Source: Prorocentrum cordatum
Taxonomy: Eukaryota; Sar; Dinophyceae; Prorocentrales; Prorocentraceae
DNA: 62,500 nucleotides
Direction of reading: 5' to 3'
NCBI GenBank assembly: GCA_963575745.1
Contig: CAUYUJ010004547.1
Span: forward strand, 255,791 to 318,290
Below, piece by piece: positions 23,060-34,063 of the stretch. The notes under the pieces were generated by a model. The model searched no databases. It had not been told where the DNA came from and saw only the letters and a program-made list of their open reading frames with translations. Position numbers and translations under genes: made by a program. How positions within the stretch are numbered: the first letter of the stretch is position 1; the number at the start of each line of letters is the position of its first letter.

Positions 23060-23450
23060 GCATCAGCATCAGCATCAGCATCAGCATCAGAATCAGCATC
23101 ATCATCACCATCAACATCATCAGCAGCATCACCAGCACCATCATCGCCACATCAGCATGATCATCAGCATCATCAGTATTAGCGTCATCATCATCGTTGT
23201 CATCACCATCACCATCGCCATGAACATAAACCACTTCAGAATCATCCTCGCGGTCAATCAACCAATCAATCTCATCACGAGCACATCACCACCGTCAGTG
23301 TCGCCTTGATCAGAACAGCCGTCAACGTCACCCTCAGAATCGTCGTCGTGCTTGTCTTCGCCGCCGTCGTCTTCGCCATCATCGTCAGCAGCATCAGCAT
23401 CACCATCATCACTGTCACAACCACCACCACCACCATCATAATCAGATTCT
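22905..23450. repeat. (CAT)n array
   Basis: Pure CAT at 22917-22975, then CAG- and CAC-interrupted. It ends about 170 bp before the split-direct-repeat retrotransposon. Confidence 0.95.
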
Positions 23451-23623
23451 CCTCACCTCATCATCCGCATTCCCCCTGCTCCCTCCGTTCCCCCAATCCC
23501 TCGCCCCTCCCTCTTCCTACCCCTGTCCCTGTCCCCGTCTCGTTCTGGGTCCCCCGTCCCGCTCCCCCTTCCGTCTGTTGTTCCTCCGCCGCCGCCCCCC
23601 CCCCCAGCTCCTCATCAGTATCC

Positions 23624-23801
23624 TGACGAGACCATTGTTTTGCTGTTATAGCGTCGAACGATCTGCGTAACAGTACCCTGGAGTTCAACGCGACGCCAGC
23701 AGCGGAACGATACATAATCGAGCGCCGAAATCTCGAACATCGGAGCTCGATGAAATTAAATCCTTCAACAATCCCAAGCCGCGAGGGTGGCTGTGGGCGG
23801 G
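23624..23801 (-). repeat. Split direct repeat B2
   Basis: Matches B1 (23924-24103) from TGACGAGACCATTGTTTT through GGAGTTCAACGCGACGCCAG and GAGCGCCGA to CCTTCAACAATCCCA, with weaker similarity beyond. It is the outer 3-prime end of the element. Confidence 0.85.
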
Positions 23802-23923
23802 TGATGAAAAAAATAAGCGAGGCTCGGGAACAAGTGTTATGGACACGGAGGGGGGTTGTAGGGAAAGCTGGACCTCGACACCCCCAAAACTTCTGCACGT
23901 CATTCTCGTGCGGCGCACACCCA
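23802..23923 (-). repeat. Split direct repeat A2
   Basis: Matches A1 (30587-30709) with about a dozen differences by eye. Shared blocks include ACAAGTGTTATGGACACGGA, GGGAAAGCTGGACCTCGACA and the terminal GCGCACACCCA. It sits exactly between B1 and B2. Confidence 0.9.
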
Positions 23924-24103
23924 TGACGAGACCATTGTTTTTCTACGGCGAACGATCTGTGTAACACTACCTTGGAGTTCAACGCGACGCCAGGCAGAAC
24001 GGAACGAAACAGAATCGAGCGCCGAGATCTCGAACCCCGGAGCTCGAAAAAAAAATCCTTCAACAATCCCAAATCTGTCCCCAAGCTGGCGTGGGCCAGT
24101 TCA
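23924..24103 (-). repeat. Split direct repeat B1
   Basis: Inner copy of B, immediately next to A2. Similarity to B2 is strong to about 24070 and weak from there to about 24103, so this boundary is approximate. Confidence 0.8.
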
Positions 24104-24599
24104 CACACACACACAGAGAAAGAGCGAACGGATAGGAGCTAGGACGGTTGCCGACACCGTGCGGCTTAAAGCTTGAGGGATCGGGAAATCTCTGAAAGCC
24201 AAGGCACACGGGAAGTTCCGAGACACCCGAGACTGACATCGGAGCCCAGAGCGATCCCGAAAGGATATCCCCAAGCACAGAAAGAGCACAGGGAGGCAGC
24301 ACTTCCTGCCGAAAGCGTTTAAGAGACGTCTATTCTCGGACGCCACACAATGGAAGTGACTGCCAAGGAAAGGAACAGCCATTCTACTACAAGCTCGCAA
24401 GATCCGGGGGGGGGAGACAAAAAAAAGGCGGCAGGGTGCCAACCGCTTTCGGCGATCACGCCAATCACGCGCCCACGGAGGATATCTGACACCAGCGTGC
24501 TCGCAAGAAAATCGTGCGAGGCAAGGTGCAGGCATCTCACTTTGAACCCACTCTTACTGGCAGCTCTTCCGATCTCGTGACAATGAGGATCCCAGACGG
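24104..24599 (-). other. Element 3-prime untranslated region
   Basis: Lies between the recombinase stop and B1. No frame is convincing. It contains GCTCTTCCGATCT at 24563-24575, identical to the end of common Illumina adapters (see findings). Confidence 0.5.
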
Positions 24600-25805
24600 C
24601 TAGCCAGCTACTGCGTCCTTCAGGGCCAGCAGGGAAGCGCGCACGGCCTGGCCCTCCACAAGCACGACCCCGAGACGCTCCTCGCACAACCTTGCGTGCG
24701 CCTTGAAAGCCTGGGAGTGACTCTCCCACGTCTTGCTCAGCAGCGCATGTTTCTCGTAGCGCTGAAGGCTCTTGTCCGCCCTCCAGCCGCCACGCCGCTT
24801 GATAGCGGCCATGTCTCGGAGGCTTTTTTTGATCCTGTCGCGGGACGCCCCCGAGCGCCTGGCCCGGCAGGGCGCCGCGTCGATGCCCAGGCGGCCCGCT
24901 GCAGCCTTGCAGGCGCGAGCCAGCTCGGGGCAGCTGAACCGCCACAGCGGGGCCCCAGGCGGGCGTCGCTCAAGCGCTTCCAGGAGCCCACGCAGCCCCC
25001 AGACACCGCGATCCAGCAGGCAGCTCTGGTCGAACTCGTTCACCTTGTTGGGGAACCCCCCCTCGAAGGGGTTCAGGGCGACTCCCCATTGACCACGCGC
25101 GGCATTCGGGCGGGCGAGATCCTCGGGCCACATCGCCAGCAGGCCCCCTGGGCGGCAGCATGTGCTCCACATCAGGAGCACCCCCAGCCCCATCTCCAGC
25201 TTGCCATCGTCGACTAGGGCGTTCACGATGGCCGCCCAGACGGGAAAGACCTGGGGCACACGGGCGCGAGGCGGCACCACGTTGACCCAACCTTTCAGCG
25301 CCCGCCAGCTCCTCGGCAGCCCCTGGCCCCCGACCTTGCCGCACTGTGGCATCACGCGCAGCACCGCAGCGATCACCTGCACCCCCTTGGACGGGCCCCC
25401 CCGCGCAGCCAGAGCTCCTCGAAGTGCATCACGAGCAGCGCGTCCAGCCTGCTGAGGTCCACGTCCTGGGCGCGGGCTACACCAGCCCACTCCGCGAGCC
25501 CCCTTGAGCTCTCTCATAATGTTTCTCGGCGCGCCCGCACGGCGCGCTGCTCCAGCACGCTTGAGCCGCCCAGCTGAGAGTCGCGCTCCATCAGCTCCTG
25601 CAGCCACCGCCCCAGTCGTCGCTTGCCACGGCGCCCCAGCCTGCGGGAGCGAGCAGCCCTACCCCCCTCGCCGTCGGACTCGCTCGAAATGCAGTCTGAC
25701 GGCACGCTCCGCTTCAGCGCCAAGCCGCCTGCGCCGCGCCTTAAAATGCCGTGCGAGGCCACCGCCTGCTCGACCAGCGACATGAGCTCGGGCCCCCTCG
25801 TCGCA
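24600..25805 (-). pseudogene. Tyrosine recombinase (YR) of the retrotransposon, decayed
   Basis: Would catalyse site-specific integration of a circular DNA intermediate. From about 25805 an N-terminal arm-like segment (LMSLVEQAVASHG) begins; the core follows to the stop at 24600. Visible active-site positions: box I Arg in CCRPGGLL (about 25152), Lys in NKVNEFDQS, the Arg and Trp of IKRRGGW, and the nucleophile Tyr in RYEKH (about 24757). The family's LRHSG box reads ARRSG here, so the box II His is Arg (a CAC-to-CGC change would do it). Two compensating frameshifts near 25497 and 25390 shift a stretch that reads LLVMHFEELWLRGG in another frame. LPRSWRALKGW and FPVWAA are good family matches. 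The C-terminal tail is near full length. Confidence 0.75.
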
Positions 25806-26482
25806 GGGTTGAGCAGCGCGCCTCGCCCCCCACGATGTTTCGCCAGATCGCGGGTGGCCTGAGGCTGCTGCCTGGCACTGGTTCGAGGCAGCGTCCGAGC
25901 CCGCCTCGCCGCCGGCTGCGAGAAGGTCCGCGAGGCGAAGGACGAGCCGCCTCCCCGCGACGGCACCCTGGCACGACGGGCGGCTGGGGGCTGGCCCGCA
26001 CTCTCTGGCCCAACGGCGCTCACCCGCCAGCGGCCAGCTACATGACTGCCTCCGGCCCCGAGACTCAAACAAGTTCGGGCCCGAAAAGGCCACGGTGGGA
26101 CGCAGAGGGGGCCGATGAATGTCATTGCTTCGGGGACGCAGACGACGCGCGGGAGCCGCGGCAGGCTCCACAAAATCATCGAGCCGTAGGACCTGAACGT
26201 TCCTGGGGCCGTCGAAATCGAGAGCACTGCCGCGCCCTGTGCCAGGGGCCGATTTACCCCCAGGGGGGGAAGTCACGGCTTAAATCGGGGCCCGCTTTAG
26301 CGCCAGACCCCCACCCCCCCACCCCCCGAAGGATTGAATTCTGCAACGCGTCAAAAAGTTGTTAAACTCGCCCCTGGGGCGCGCAATTACTTGGGGGGTC
26401 GGAGGCCCCCTTCCTCCCCATGTTCTTTACGCTTGAATTGCCTGCTAAGAGGACGCGGTGGACGGGCCAACGAGAGGCCCCA

Positions 26483-27571
26483 TCAAAAAAAAGCCTCGCC
26501 AGGGCTCAGCCTGGGGCCTCGGACCTTTCCCGAAGGGGGCTCGGCACAGAAGAGACGAGAAGGCCAGTCCGCAGGATTGAGCTCCGACGGGGTCCATCTA
26601 ACCGAAACTCGCACGTTCCTTGCAAGGTTGAGGCAAGCGAGCCTTCTGGGGATCCAAAGAAGCTTGTAGTTCCTCGCGCGGCACATATCACAACAAAGAA
26701 CGAGCGCTAAACTATCACAGAAAACGAGCTGCCCTATGTTTCGCCCTGGGCGGGTGAGGAGAATACGTTCGACGCCACTGAGAAGAGCACGGGTCTCAAG
26801 CAAGAGAATGCGTTCACTGTGACTGAAGGGCCAGCCACCGCGCGCGCGCCATGCGTCCTCTGCCAGGCCCTCGGCGCGCACCTCCTCGAAATCCGCAGCT
26901 GACTCGAGCCCCTGGGCACCGACCGCTCCCAGCTGCTCTGGCCCCTGCAGGTCAGCCGCTGGCAGCGCCCCACGCAGGGCCGCCGCTCGGGCCCGGGCGC
27001 GCCCTGGGCGGCGGAAGCGGTCGCGTCCCCGAACGCGGCCACGCCGCGAGGTCCGCTCGCCCCCGAGCCCGCGCAGGCACACGCCGACGCCCTCCACGCA
27101 GGCCTCGGCGGCGCAGGCAACGCCGTTCCAGCGCAGCTCCCACGAGGCGACCAGCGTGACCAGCAGGCCCACGAAACAAGTCAGCTCCCCACAGCTCGCA
27201 GGCCTCGTATAGTAGTGCTTCCTGATGTAGCTGTAGACGGCGCTGAAGCAGGAGAGGCTCTCTCTGCGGATGAGCCCCGCGAAAATGCAGCGCCCCGCCA
27301 AGACCTCCACGGCCTGCCCCGTGACCAGCCGCCCCCTCAGCAACCCGCGCAGCGCCTGCCGCAGCCGCCGGAAGCGCCGACTGGCACGGCGCGCGCGCCG
27401 CTTGCCAGCGCCCAGCGCCTCGACCTCGCCCTCCGAAATCTCAAGCTCGCGCGTTCTGAGGCCCCTCGCCTCGAAAGACGCAACCACCTGCCCCATGGCC
27501 CCCTCGACGACGCCGCGATTGCGCCCGAAGACCCCAACGTTGCCCACGCACACGTAGTGGCGGACCTGCAC
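26483..27571 (-). pseudogene. RT thumb and RNase H region of the retrotransposon
   Basis: The frame opens in RT motif C, reading HYVCVGNVGVFG where the family has an Asp before the Asn, so the catalytic Asp appears as Gly (GGC for GAC). The connection (RQALRGLLRGRLVTGQAVEV, then LAGRCIFAGLIRRESL) follows. RNase H is recognisable by SERILLLETRALL (catalytic Glu), QLVFCDSLALVLCC (Asp) and RWTPSELNPADWPSRLF (final Asp). The first RNase H Asp region reads ACAAEACVEGVGVC, with Glu at the expected Asp. RNase H degrades the RNA strand during reverse transcription. The frame is continuous for about 360 codons. Confidence 0.7.
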
Positions 27572-28473
27572 GTCGCCCCTCAGGCACCTCAGCAGCAGCG
27601 GCCTCCGTGATCAACGAGGAGTTCACAGCGATCAATGACCGACGCTGCGATTTCCTCGTCGATGTCCTGCGCGTAGAACAGCGACCTGGCGAAGCCACGG
27701 GCAGCGCGGTGGCCAGCGGCACGAGCTCGCACGAGGGCTCGATCTCGACGCCGTCGAGCTCGCGGACGCCCATCTCGCCAGCCGCGGTCGAGGGGAGCCC
27801 AAAGTACTGGCACAAGTGATCAGGCATCCCCATGCGACGGAAGGCGTCGGCAACGCCGACCGCGCCGATAGCAAAATGCGCGGTGCCGTGGAAGTCGCCC
27901 TCGACCTCGACGCTGCCAAGGCCCTCCGCAGTGAGGAGGACCACGCACGGTGGAGTTCGAAAAAACAGCATTCGTCATCCGAGCGCCCAATATCATCCTC
28001 AGCTGTCCTGACTTCTTTTTGACAAAGAACAAACCCGCGCGCCCCACGCAAGATCGCGAGAACTTCACCAAAACTCTATCGCGTAGATCTTTGAGATGCT
28101 GCACATACTTTCTGCGATTCCTGGACAGGGCAGGATCCACGTAGCGAGGAATATCATGCAATTGAGACTGCGTCCTTTCTTGTTCCACTGGTAGGCGCGT
28201 TCGCTCCCCGTGCCCTTCCAAGAAGCACCGACCTCGAGCGCCAACGAGCTCTCCGATCTGCTTACAATCCACAGTATTCGAGGGAAGCGACACCAGGTCT
28301 CGATTGAAAGGGGCGAAGGTACTTAAGACGGAGCTGGCGTCGGCGCAGCCGCCGCCCCGCCCGCGGAGCAACTCGCAGAGATCCGCTTCCGAAGTCAAGT
28401 GATTTGCCTTGTCGCCACTGGGCTGCTGGAGCGATGCCAGCCCCTCGAAGTAGCGCCAGGTAGAATCCGCCAT
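27572..28473 (-). pseudogene. Reverse transcriptase fingers/palm, frameshifted
   Basis: Frame 1 (28473 to about 27950) carries RYVDPALSRNRRKYVQHLKD and GRAGLFFVKKKSGQLRMIL, the fingers strand-pair typical of this family. After a shift, GVADAFRRMGMPDHLCQYFG carries the motif A Asp. After another shift near 27690, FARSLFYAQDIDEEIAAS matches the motif B neighbourhood. A third shift near 27600 leads into motif C in the next frame. Three shifts within about 350 bp rule out a working polymerase. Introns could explain one of them, but none has good splice sites that I can see. Confidence 0.7.
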
Positions 28474-28542
28474 CTCCGAGGTCAGGCCGAAGTCCTTCTG
28501 GCTGCCCTTTGACTCAGAGAGACAGTGGCCACTGAACCAATT

Positions 28543-30583
28543 TCATGCATCAACAGACTCTGTCACTAACGTGGGAAAGACCTCACGTCCTCGATCCCGT
28601 CGACGCTGCTTCTTGGGCCGACCGATCCTGACAATTGGACCAACATGCACGGCCGGCAGCGGAAGGAGCCGCCGCCGACCATCGGCCGCCTGAAACGGCC
28701 CGCCCCCTACGCACACAGGGCCACGGCGGGGGACGTCGTCACCGTAGCCCTCCTTCTTCATCATGGCTTATCCGCGGGCGCGCCTCGACCACCTCGAGCT
28801 GCCCCGCGCCCTTCCCCTCGCCCTCGTCCGCGGCCGCGGCCGCGCCCGCCGCCAGCGTCACCGTCGCCGTCCTCCGCGGCTTCCTCCACGGGCGGCAACG
28901 CGCCCGGCGCCCTGGCCCGCGCGGCGCAGTGGTCGCGCTCGTCCTTGCAACGGCGGATGCCCCGCGATCGCAGCTCAGGGTCGACCGCCTCCAGGCCCGA
29001 GGACACGCCTTCGCAGACGTCCGCGAGCCTCCAGTTCGGCGCCACCTGGCCACTGCAGGCATCGATGATCGCCGCCAGCCGCCGCCCAAGCCGTTCAGCG
29101 CCAGCAAGAGACGGCGGGTTCACCTGATCGCGCGTCGCAAACTGATGAAATGACTTCACGATTGCCTGACGCTCCTGCGTCGCCCTGCCCGCCCTCAAAA
29201 TACGATTCTCGCGCGGGAAATTCACGAGCCACTTCTCCAGATCGCCATGCCTCCGCTCGGCGTGGACCAGGAGGTGGGCGAGGCAACCAGGCCCCTCAAT
29301 GTCACTGCAGTGCAGCGGCTCCTGGCTCATCTCAGCCGTGAACTTCCTGATGCATTTGCAGCGCCGTCCGAACTCATCTTAGTCGCCCCACAGCGTGCGA
29401 CTGTCATCGCCAAGGGTCTCGCCGCCCTCGCCAGCAGCGCCTCCCAGCTCCTTGGCCCCGCGGGCCTCATCGACGTCCTCGATGGCGCCGGCGATCCCCG
29501 CAGCATCACGCCACTTCAGCTCAGCCCTGATGGTGACCATCACCCGCCGCCTGAAATCTGGGATCTCCGACTTCTTCACCAGCACAGTCTTCAGCAGGCC
29601 GCTCCTGTCCTGAGCGAAGCCGACGCCCTCGGACAGCGTGATGTCGCCCTGCCGCACCTCGATGCTGTCGCCGATGCGGACGTCAGCTCCACCACTCTCG
29701 GCGACCACCCAGCTGAAGCCCTCGGGAGCCTTCCTGGGCGGCGCCGCCGTGCCGTCAGCGCCATCCGCCACGGGCGCAAGGGCGGCACCCTCGGCTGCTC
29801 CCGCCTTCAGCGGCAGCCTCCTGCTCGCCACCATCGCGCCCTCGGCGGACAGCAACATCGGCAACTGCGGAGCCTCGAAGGCCCAGCTCAGCGTAGGTCG
29901 CCAAGCAGCTCGCCAGCTCCCGACGCAGCATCTGGGTGCTGGGGTAATCGTCGGGCCGAAACCTGTAGAAGTGTCCCCGCAACACGCGAGGGATTTCCGC
30001 CTGGCCGGTCAGCGCAACGAACTGCTCCACGTCAATGTTCCCTTCACTGTACTGCTCCTCGTAGATCATGAAATCTGGCGTCATGCTCCTCCAGATGCTG
30101 CTGCGGCCATCACCGCTGGCACCGACAAGGCCAAGGAGCACCCGCTCATGGAAGAGCAGCTCCCCGACGTCGGCGTAGCGAAGCCCCACCGACCTGCCAG
30201 GCAGCAGCTCATGCGAGAACTCCTCGGCCGAGCATGGCGTCCCGTCGGGCCCCAGGAACCTCCCTACGGGGAGCCTCCTCGCGCGCGCCATTGCGCCTCC
30301 TGCCAGCAGCCGCCACGGCCTGGCCGATGAGCGCCGACAGCAAGTGGCCGCCCACCACGCCGCCCCAGCCCAGGCCCTCGGCCTCCTCAGCTGGGCATGG
30401 TGGGCACGGGCGCGCCTACTGCATGCACACGGGCAACTGCGGTTCCGCGTGGCCGAGCTCGCCCACGGCCTCCCCGAGGCGGCCCACCGCGGCACTCAAG
30501 TCCGCGCGCTGAGCCTCCTCGCGGGCCCGCTGGTCCAGCTGCCCGAGCACCAGCAGCAGCGCCAGCGCGGCGCGCATCGCCAT
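28543..30583 (-). pseudogene. Gag-like region of the retrotransposon
   Basis: The first ATG (30583) lies four bases inside A1 and begins MAMRAALALLLVLGQLDQ, a helical N-terminus. After a frameshift, RSVGLRYADVGELLFHERVL and GHFYRFRPDD match the conserved gag-like domain. After another shift near 29880, GFSWVVAESGG and SIEVRQGDITLSEGVGF follow, then DDSRTLWGD and a TAA at about 29380 where the family usually has Tyr. Beyond it, HLLVHAERRHGDLEKWL and SFHQFATRDQVNPPSLAGAE continue the same frame, then a Gly/Arg-rich tail and REVFP near 28570. The role is inferred: nucleic-acid binding or particle formation. Confidence 0.65.
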
Positions 30584-30586
30584 CTC

Positions 30587-30709
30587 TGATGAAAGAAGAA
30601 AGCGAGGCTTGGGCACAAGTGTTATGGACACGGAGGGGGGGGTGTAGGGAAAGCTGGACCTCGACACCCCCAAAACTTATGCACGTCATTATCGTTCAGC
30701 GCACACCCA
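30587..30709 (-). repeat. Split direct repeat A1 (5-prime end of the element)
   Basis: Single outer copy of A. On the minus strand it begins TGGGTGTGCG, as A2 does. It would hold promoter and 5-prime leader functions by analogy with PAT elements; the sequence does not show this directly. Confidence 0.85.
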
Positions 30710-30964
30710 TTCTCCTGAAACCGCATTCCTCCGCCCTCCTCCTGTAGGGCGGCGCGCGAGGGGGGAAGTGAGAAGGAGAAAATCTTCTCAGAAAACGGCG
30801 AGACTTCTCAGAAGACCTCGCGCCTTCTGAGAGGTGCTCTGTGTCTTCGGGGAAGGCTCAGAAATTTGCTCAACAGGCTGGGGGACTTCGGAGCCTTCTG
30901 AGAATGCCTTTTCCTTCTCACTTCCAACCCGGGCGCGCCAACGATCCTTCCTTCCGTCCCATCC
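30710..30964. promoter_or_regulatory. Cluster of TTCTNAGAA palindromes
   Basis: TTCTCAGAA at 30785-30793 and 30805-30813, TTCTGAGAG at 30825-30833 and TTCTGAGAA at 30896-30904; the first three are spaced 20 bp apart. The form matches the inverted nTTCnnGAAn half-sites of heat-shock elements, but no gene adjoins, so a regulatory role is speculative. No coding sequence. Confidence 0.25.
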
Positions 30965-31260
30965 CGATCATAGCTCGCCACATAATTCGTATCCTCGTCA
31001 TCACCACCAGTATCGTCAACAGCATTACAAACATCATCGTCTCCGTCATCATCATGGTCATGCTCATGATCATCATCAGCAGCAGCAGCATCATGATCAT
31101 CACCAGCAGCAGCATCATCAGCATCATCAGCATGAGCAGCATGATCAGCATCGTCCATCATCAGCAGCAGCATAATCGTCGCCATCACCATCACCATCAT
31201 CAGCATCATCAGCAGCAGTAGCATCAGCATCAGCATCATAATAAACATGATCAGCAGCAG

Positions 31261-31305
<45 letters not shown>

Positions 31306-31620
31306 GATCATCATCAACATCAGCATCAGCATCAGCATCATCATCACCATGACTATCATGCGCATCATCATCAGCATCATCACGGTCAGCAGCATCATCA
31401 GCAGCATGATCAGTATCATCATCATCAGCATCATCATCATCCTCATCATCACCATCATCATCATCACCACCACCATCAACATCAACATCAGCATCAGCAT
31501 CACCATAATCATCAGCAGTATCATCAGCATCAGCATCGTCAATATCACCACCACCACCATCATTACCACCACTATCGTCGTCGTCGGCGTCGTCGTTATC
31601 AGATTCGTCTTCGCTGTCCT
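30965..31620. repeat. (CAT)n array
   Basis: CAT triplets with frequent CAG, in constant phase; a pure run lies at about 31262-31305. Met-rich and Asp/Ala-rich minus frames are repeat translations. Confidence 0.95.
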
Positions 31621-33133
31621 GGTGCTGCTGTTCATGTGTATGCTAGTCCTCCTCATCACAAGTAGATGCCGCATGCTGACCAATAGAACACACCTCCCTA
31701 TATTGACGATTCCCCCCTTCTTAATACGAACATCCGTATATGTGTTCCGCCTCTTCAACTCCCCACACCGTTCCCCTCTTGCTCGCTCTCCTCCGATTGA
31801 TCTGAAGCGAGGGAAGAATCCTTGAGAAAATCCGGCTTCAATCGCGCAAACATCACGGCAAGCCCATTAGTTCAGATAATGTATCCGCTCGTAAGCGCAG
31901 CTTGTTGGCGCAAGCCGTATGTAGCGGAGCATGTGCATCGGTTGTAATATACAGTTCCTGTGGAGTGGTTCCGAAGAGCTAGATGGCAGCATCGCACCCC
32001 AGAACGAGCAATTTAGTCCAAGGGGCAAATTCGAATTCTTAACGGTGTCAAGCCTGAAGGAGTGAAAAGACCTTCCTCGTCTTCCTTGTCCTCCGCCTCC
32101 GAGCCCGCCTCTTCCTACGCCCCTTCTTGTCCCCCCCTCCTCCCGGACCTGCCCCGTTCTCCACTCACATCCTCCAAGCCCTCCCCCTCCAATCCCCAAG
32201 GAAGGGTCAAGGGGCCAGGGTGAAAGGGGGAAGCCTCCTGGGAAGGCAGAGGAGGGCTGCTTGTGAGGCAGCAGCCCCTCCGTGAAAACCAAACCCTCTG
32301 CACCACGCAAACGGCGAGGAGGGGTGGCTTCTTGACAGGGTGCTCCCCTCGACCCCCTTCTGACCCTTTGGCTCACCGCCTGCTCCCCCCTCGTGGCAGG
32401 AGGGGAAGCGGGGGGGACCGGAGCGGGCGTCTGCGCGGCCCGTTGACCGTGCGCCCACTGCCTGAGCCGCGCAGGCGTCCCGCGTCTCCGCCAGGGGCTC
32501 CTCGGGCACAGGGGAGCATCCCATACAGGCGGAAGGGCACTCATGTGAGGTACCCGCACGCCCACCACCACGCCCGGCCAGTGCCCCGCTGGGCCCTGGC
32601 ATGGCGCAGGCGCCCTCCTTGCCGAGGCCAGGAGGCTGACGGGGCCCCTGGAAATCCCGAGCCCTTCCCCCCGGGAACTGGCTTTCATCCCGAGTCGCTC
32701 TCCGACGGTCCCAGGGCCCCGCGAGGGCCCCTGCAGGAGGCAAAAAGCAGCCCAAAACCTCCCGCCGTGGTCTCGTCACGACGCGATCATGCCTGGGTAT
32801 GCCCATCTTGGCCCCAGGACGGCCCTGGCTGGGCACGGTGGGTGTATAAAGTGTCCTCGGCGGAAAAAAAAGAGAAGGGGATCGTCGGAGGGGAAGCCAC
32901 TGCCGTGCCTGGGCACGCGACCCCGCTCGCTCGGGCGCGGTTGGGGGGGCTCCCTCCCCGAGGGCGCCGCGACGGGGGCGAGCAGCCCGAGAACCGAGAG
33001 AGCGCAAGGGTGGGGCAGGACCACCCAGCATCGAATAGGAAAACCGGATCGGATCGGATGGTGCGTCGAGTCGGACCGCATCGAGTCGGGGTCGGAATCG
33101 AATCGGAGCGGCTAAACCAGGATACACATCGGC
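31621..33133. other. Unassigned, GC-rich; contains DR2
   Basis: No supportable gene. Long frames at 32.2-33.4 kb on both strands reflect GC-rich composition and lack domains. 33028-33130 holds degenerate GATCGG/GAGTCGG repeats. Confidence 0.4.
32638..32790 (+). repeat. Dispersed repeat DR2, copy 2
   Basis: Shares the order GGAAATCCCGAGCCCTTCC, CTTTCATCCCGAGTCG, GGTCCCAGGGCCCCGCGAGG with 1832-1990 and 39614-39770. Confidence 0.6.
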
Positions 33134-33297
33134 GGTGGACAAACCTCCCTTCAGTAAGCCTCCCCTTTAGTGAAAACGGCCTGGGACCGAAACCGACGGA
33201 CGTGGACCCACAAAAAAGTGACGGCCGCGACGCCCTCTCGCGAACCGAAAACGGCCAATTCGCTAATCGACGCGTCAGGGTAGGGGGCCTGTCCACC
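33134..33297. mobile_element. 164-bp MITE-like element, copy 1
   Basis: The left end GGTGGACAAACCTCC and right end GGGGGCCTGTCCACC are imperfect inverted repeats. Interior blocks CCTCCCCTTTAGTGAAAACG and GCCCTCTCGCGAACCGA match the element at 34385-34548 throughout, and both are 164 bp. Too short to encode a transposase. Target duplications are not obvious. Confidence 0.65.
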
Positions 33298-34063
33298 ACC
33301 GAGCACAACCATGCCATGCAAGCGACGGCGTGCATTCAAGCGGCTGGCCGGAATCGCCCTCGACTGGGACCGATCGGATCGGAAAATGGACCGCGGGGCA
33401 GGGGCAGAGGGGGGGCCAGAGGAAGATCTCGCTCAAGACGGCCCCCACGTGAGAAGAAAGTGTGGATACCGTAGGAGCCAGGGCTGGACCTAGACGGTGC
33501 TTTTCGTTCTCGTTATGTTTTCGTTTTCCCTCGTTTTGTCTTCAATCCGCCTTTAACGCAGAACGAAATCGCAACGAAACGGCCCACGAAATCGCCAAAA
33601 CACCGTTTCGGTCCACCCCTGGTAGGAGCACGACCACAAGAAACCCTCCACCAAGAACCCAACCCTGAGAGACCAGGACGTCCGTTGTTTGTCAATGTGG
33701 GAAGGTCACGCTCTCCGTCGCAAAACCATCGAAACCCACGAACCCCCGGGACTGGAGGCGAGCAGGGTGCTTCTTGGCACGGGCTTCCACTGCAGAGGCA
33801 AGAGGTGGCCGTTGGTGCGCGGCTTCCGGGGGCCGCGGGAGGGCCAGATCCCAGCGCGCCGGCCGGTGCCGGAGGGGGGCCCCCCCTGAGCCCGCACCGC
33901 AGGAGTCCCTCCCGCCGGGGGTCACTCCTGCGCAGAGCCGAAGCAGCTCGTGCTTCGCGTGTCGCGGCGGTGGGCTCGGCCGCTGTGCTTCCAGGCTCGC
34001 GCGTTGCTAATTTGATAGGCCCGTGGCCCGGACCTATCAACTCGGCGCCTGCGCTGCCGCTTG
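33298..34063. other. Unassigned
   Basis: GC-rich sequence with an AT-richer patch near 33510-33600. I see no supportable gene. Confidence 0.4.

Larger units (their letters stand above)
23624..30709 (-). mobile_element. PAT-like (DIRS-order) tyrosine-recombinase retrotransposon with split direct repeats
   Basis: On the minus strand the parts run A1 (30709-30587), gag-like region, reverse transcriptase, RNase H, tyrosine recombinase, B1 (24103-23924), A2 (23923-23802), B2 (23801-23624). B1, A2 and B2 abut exactly, and the starts of B1 and B2 are 300 bp apart. This A1-body-B1-A2-B2 layout is the hallmark of PAT/Kangaroo/Ngaro-type elements within the DIRS order, which integrate with a tyrosine recombinase instead of a DDE integrase. 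Domain order and sequence match element proteins I know from Symbiodiniaceae. This copy is dead: it has a premature stop in gag, at least three frameshifts in RT, and altered catalytic residues in RT and recombinase. No methyltransferase domain was recognised. Element ends are placed by eye from the repeats. Confidence 0.85.
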
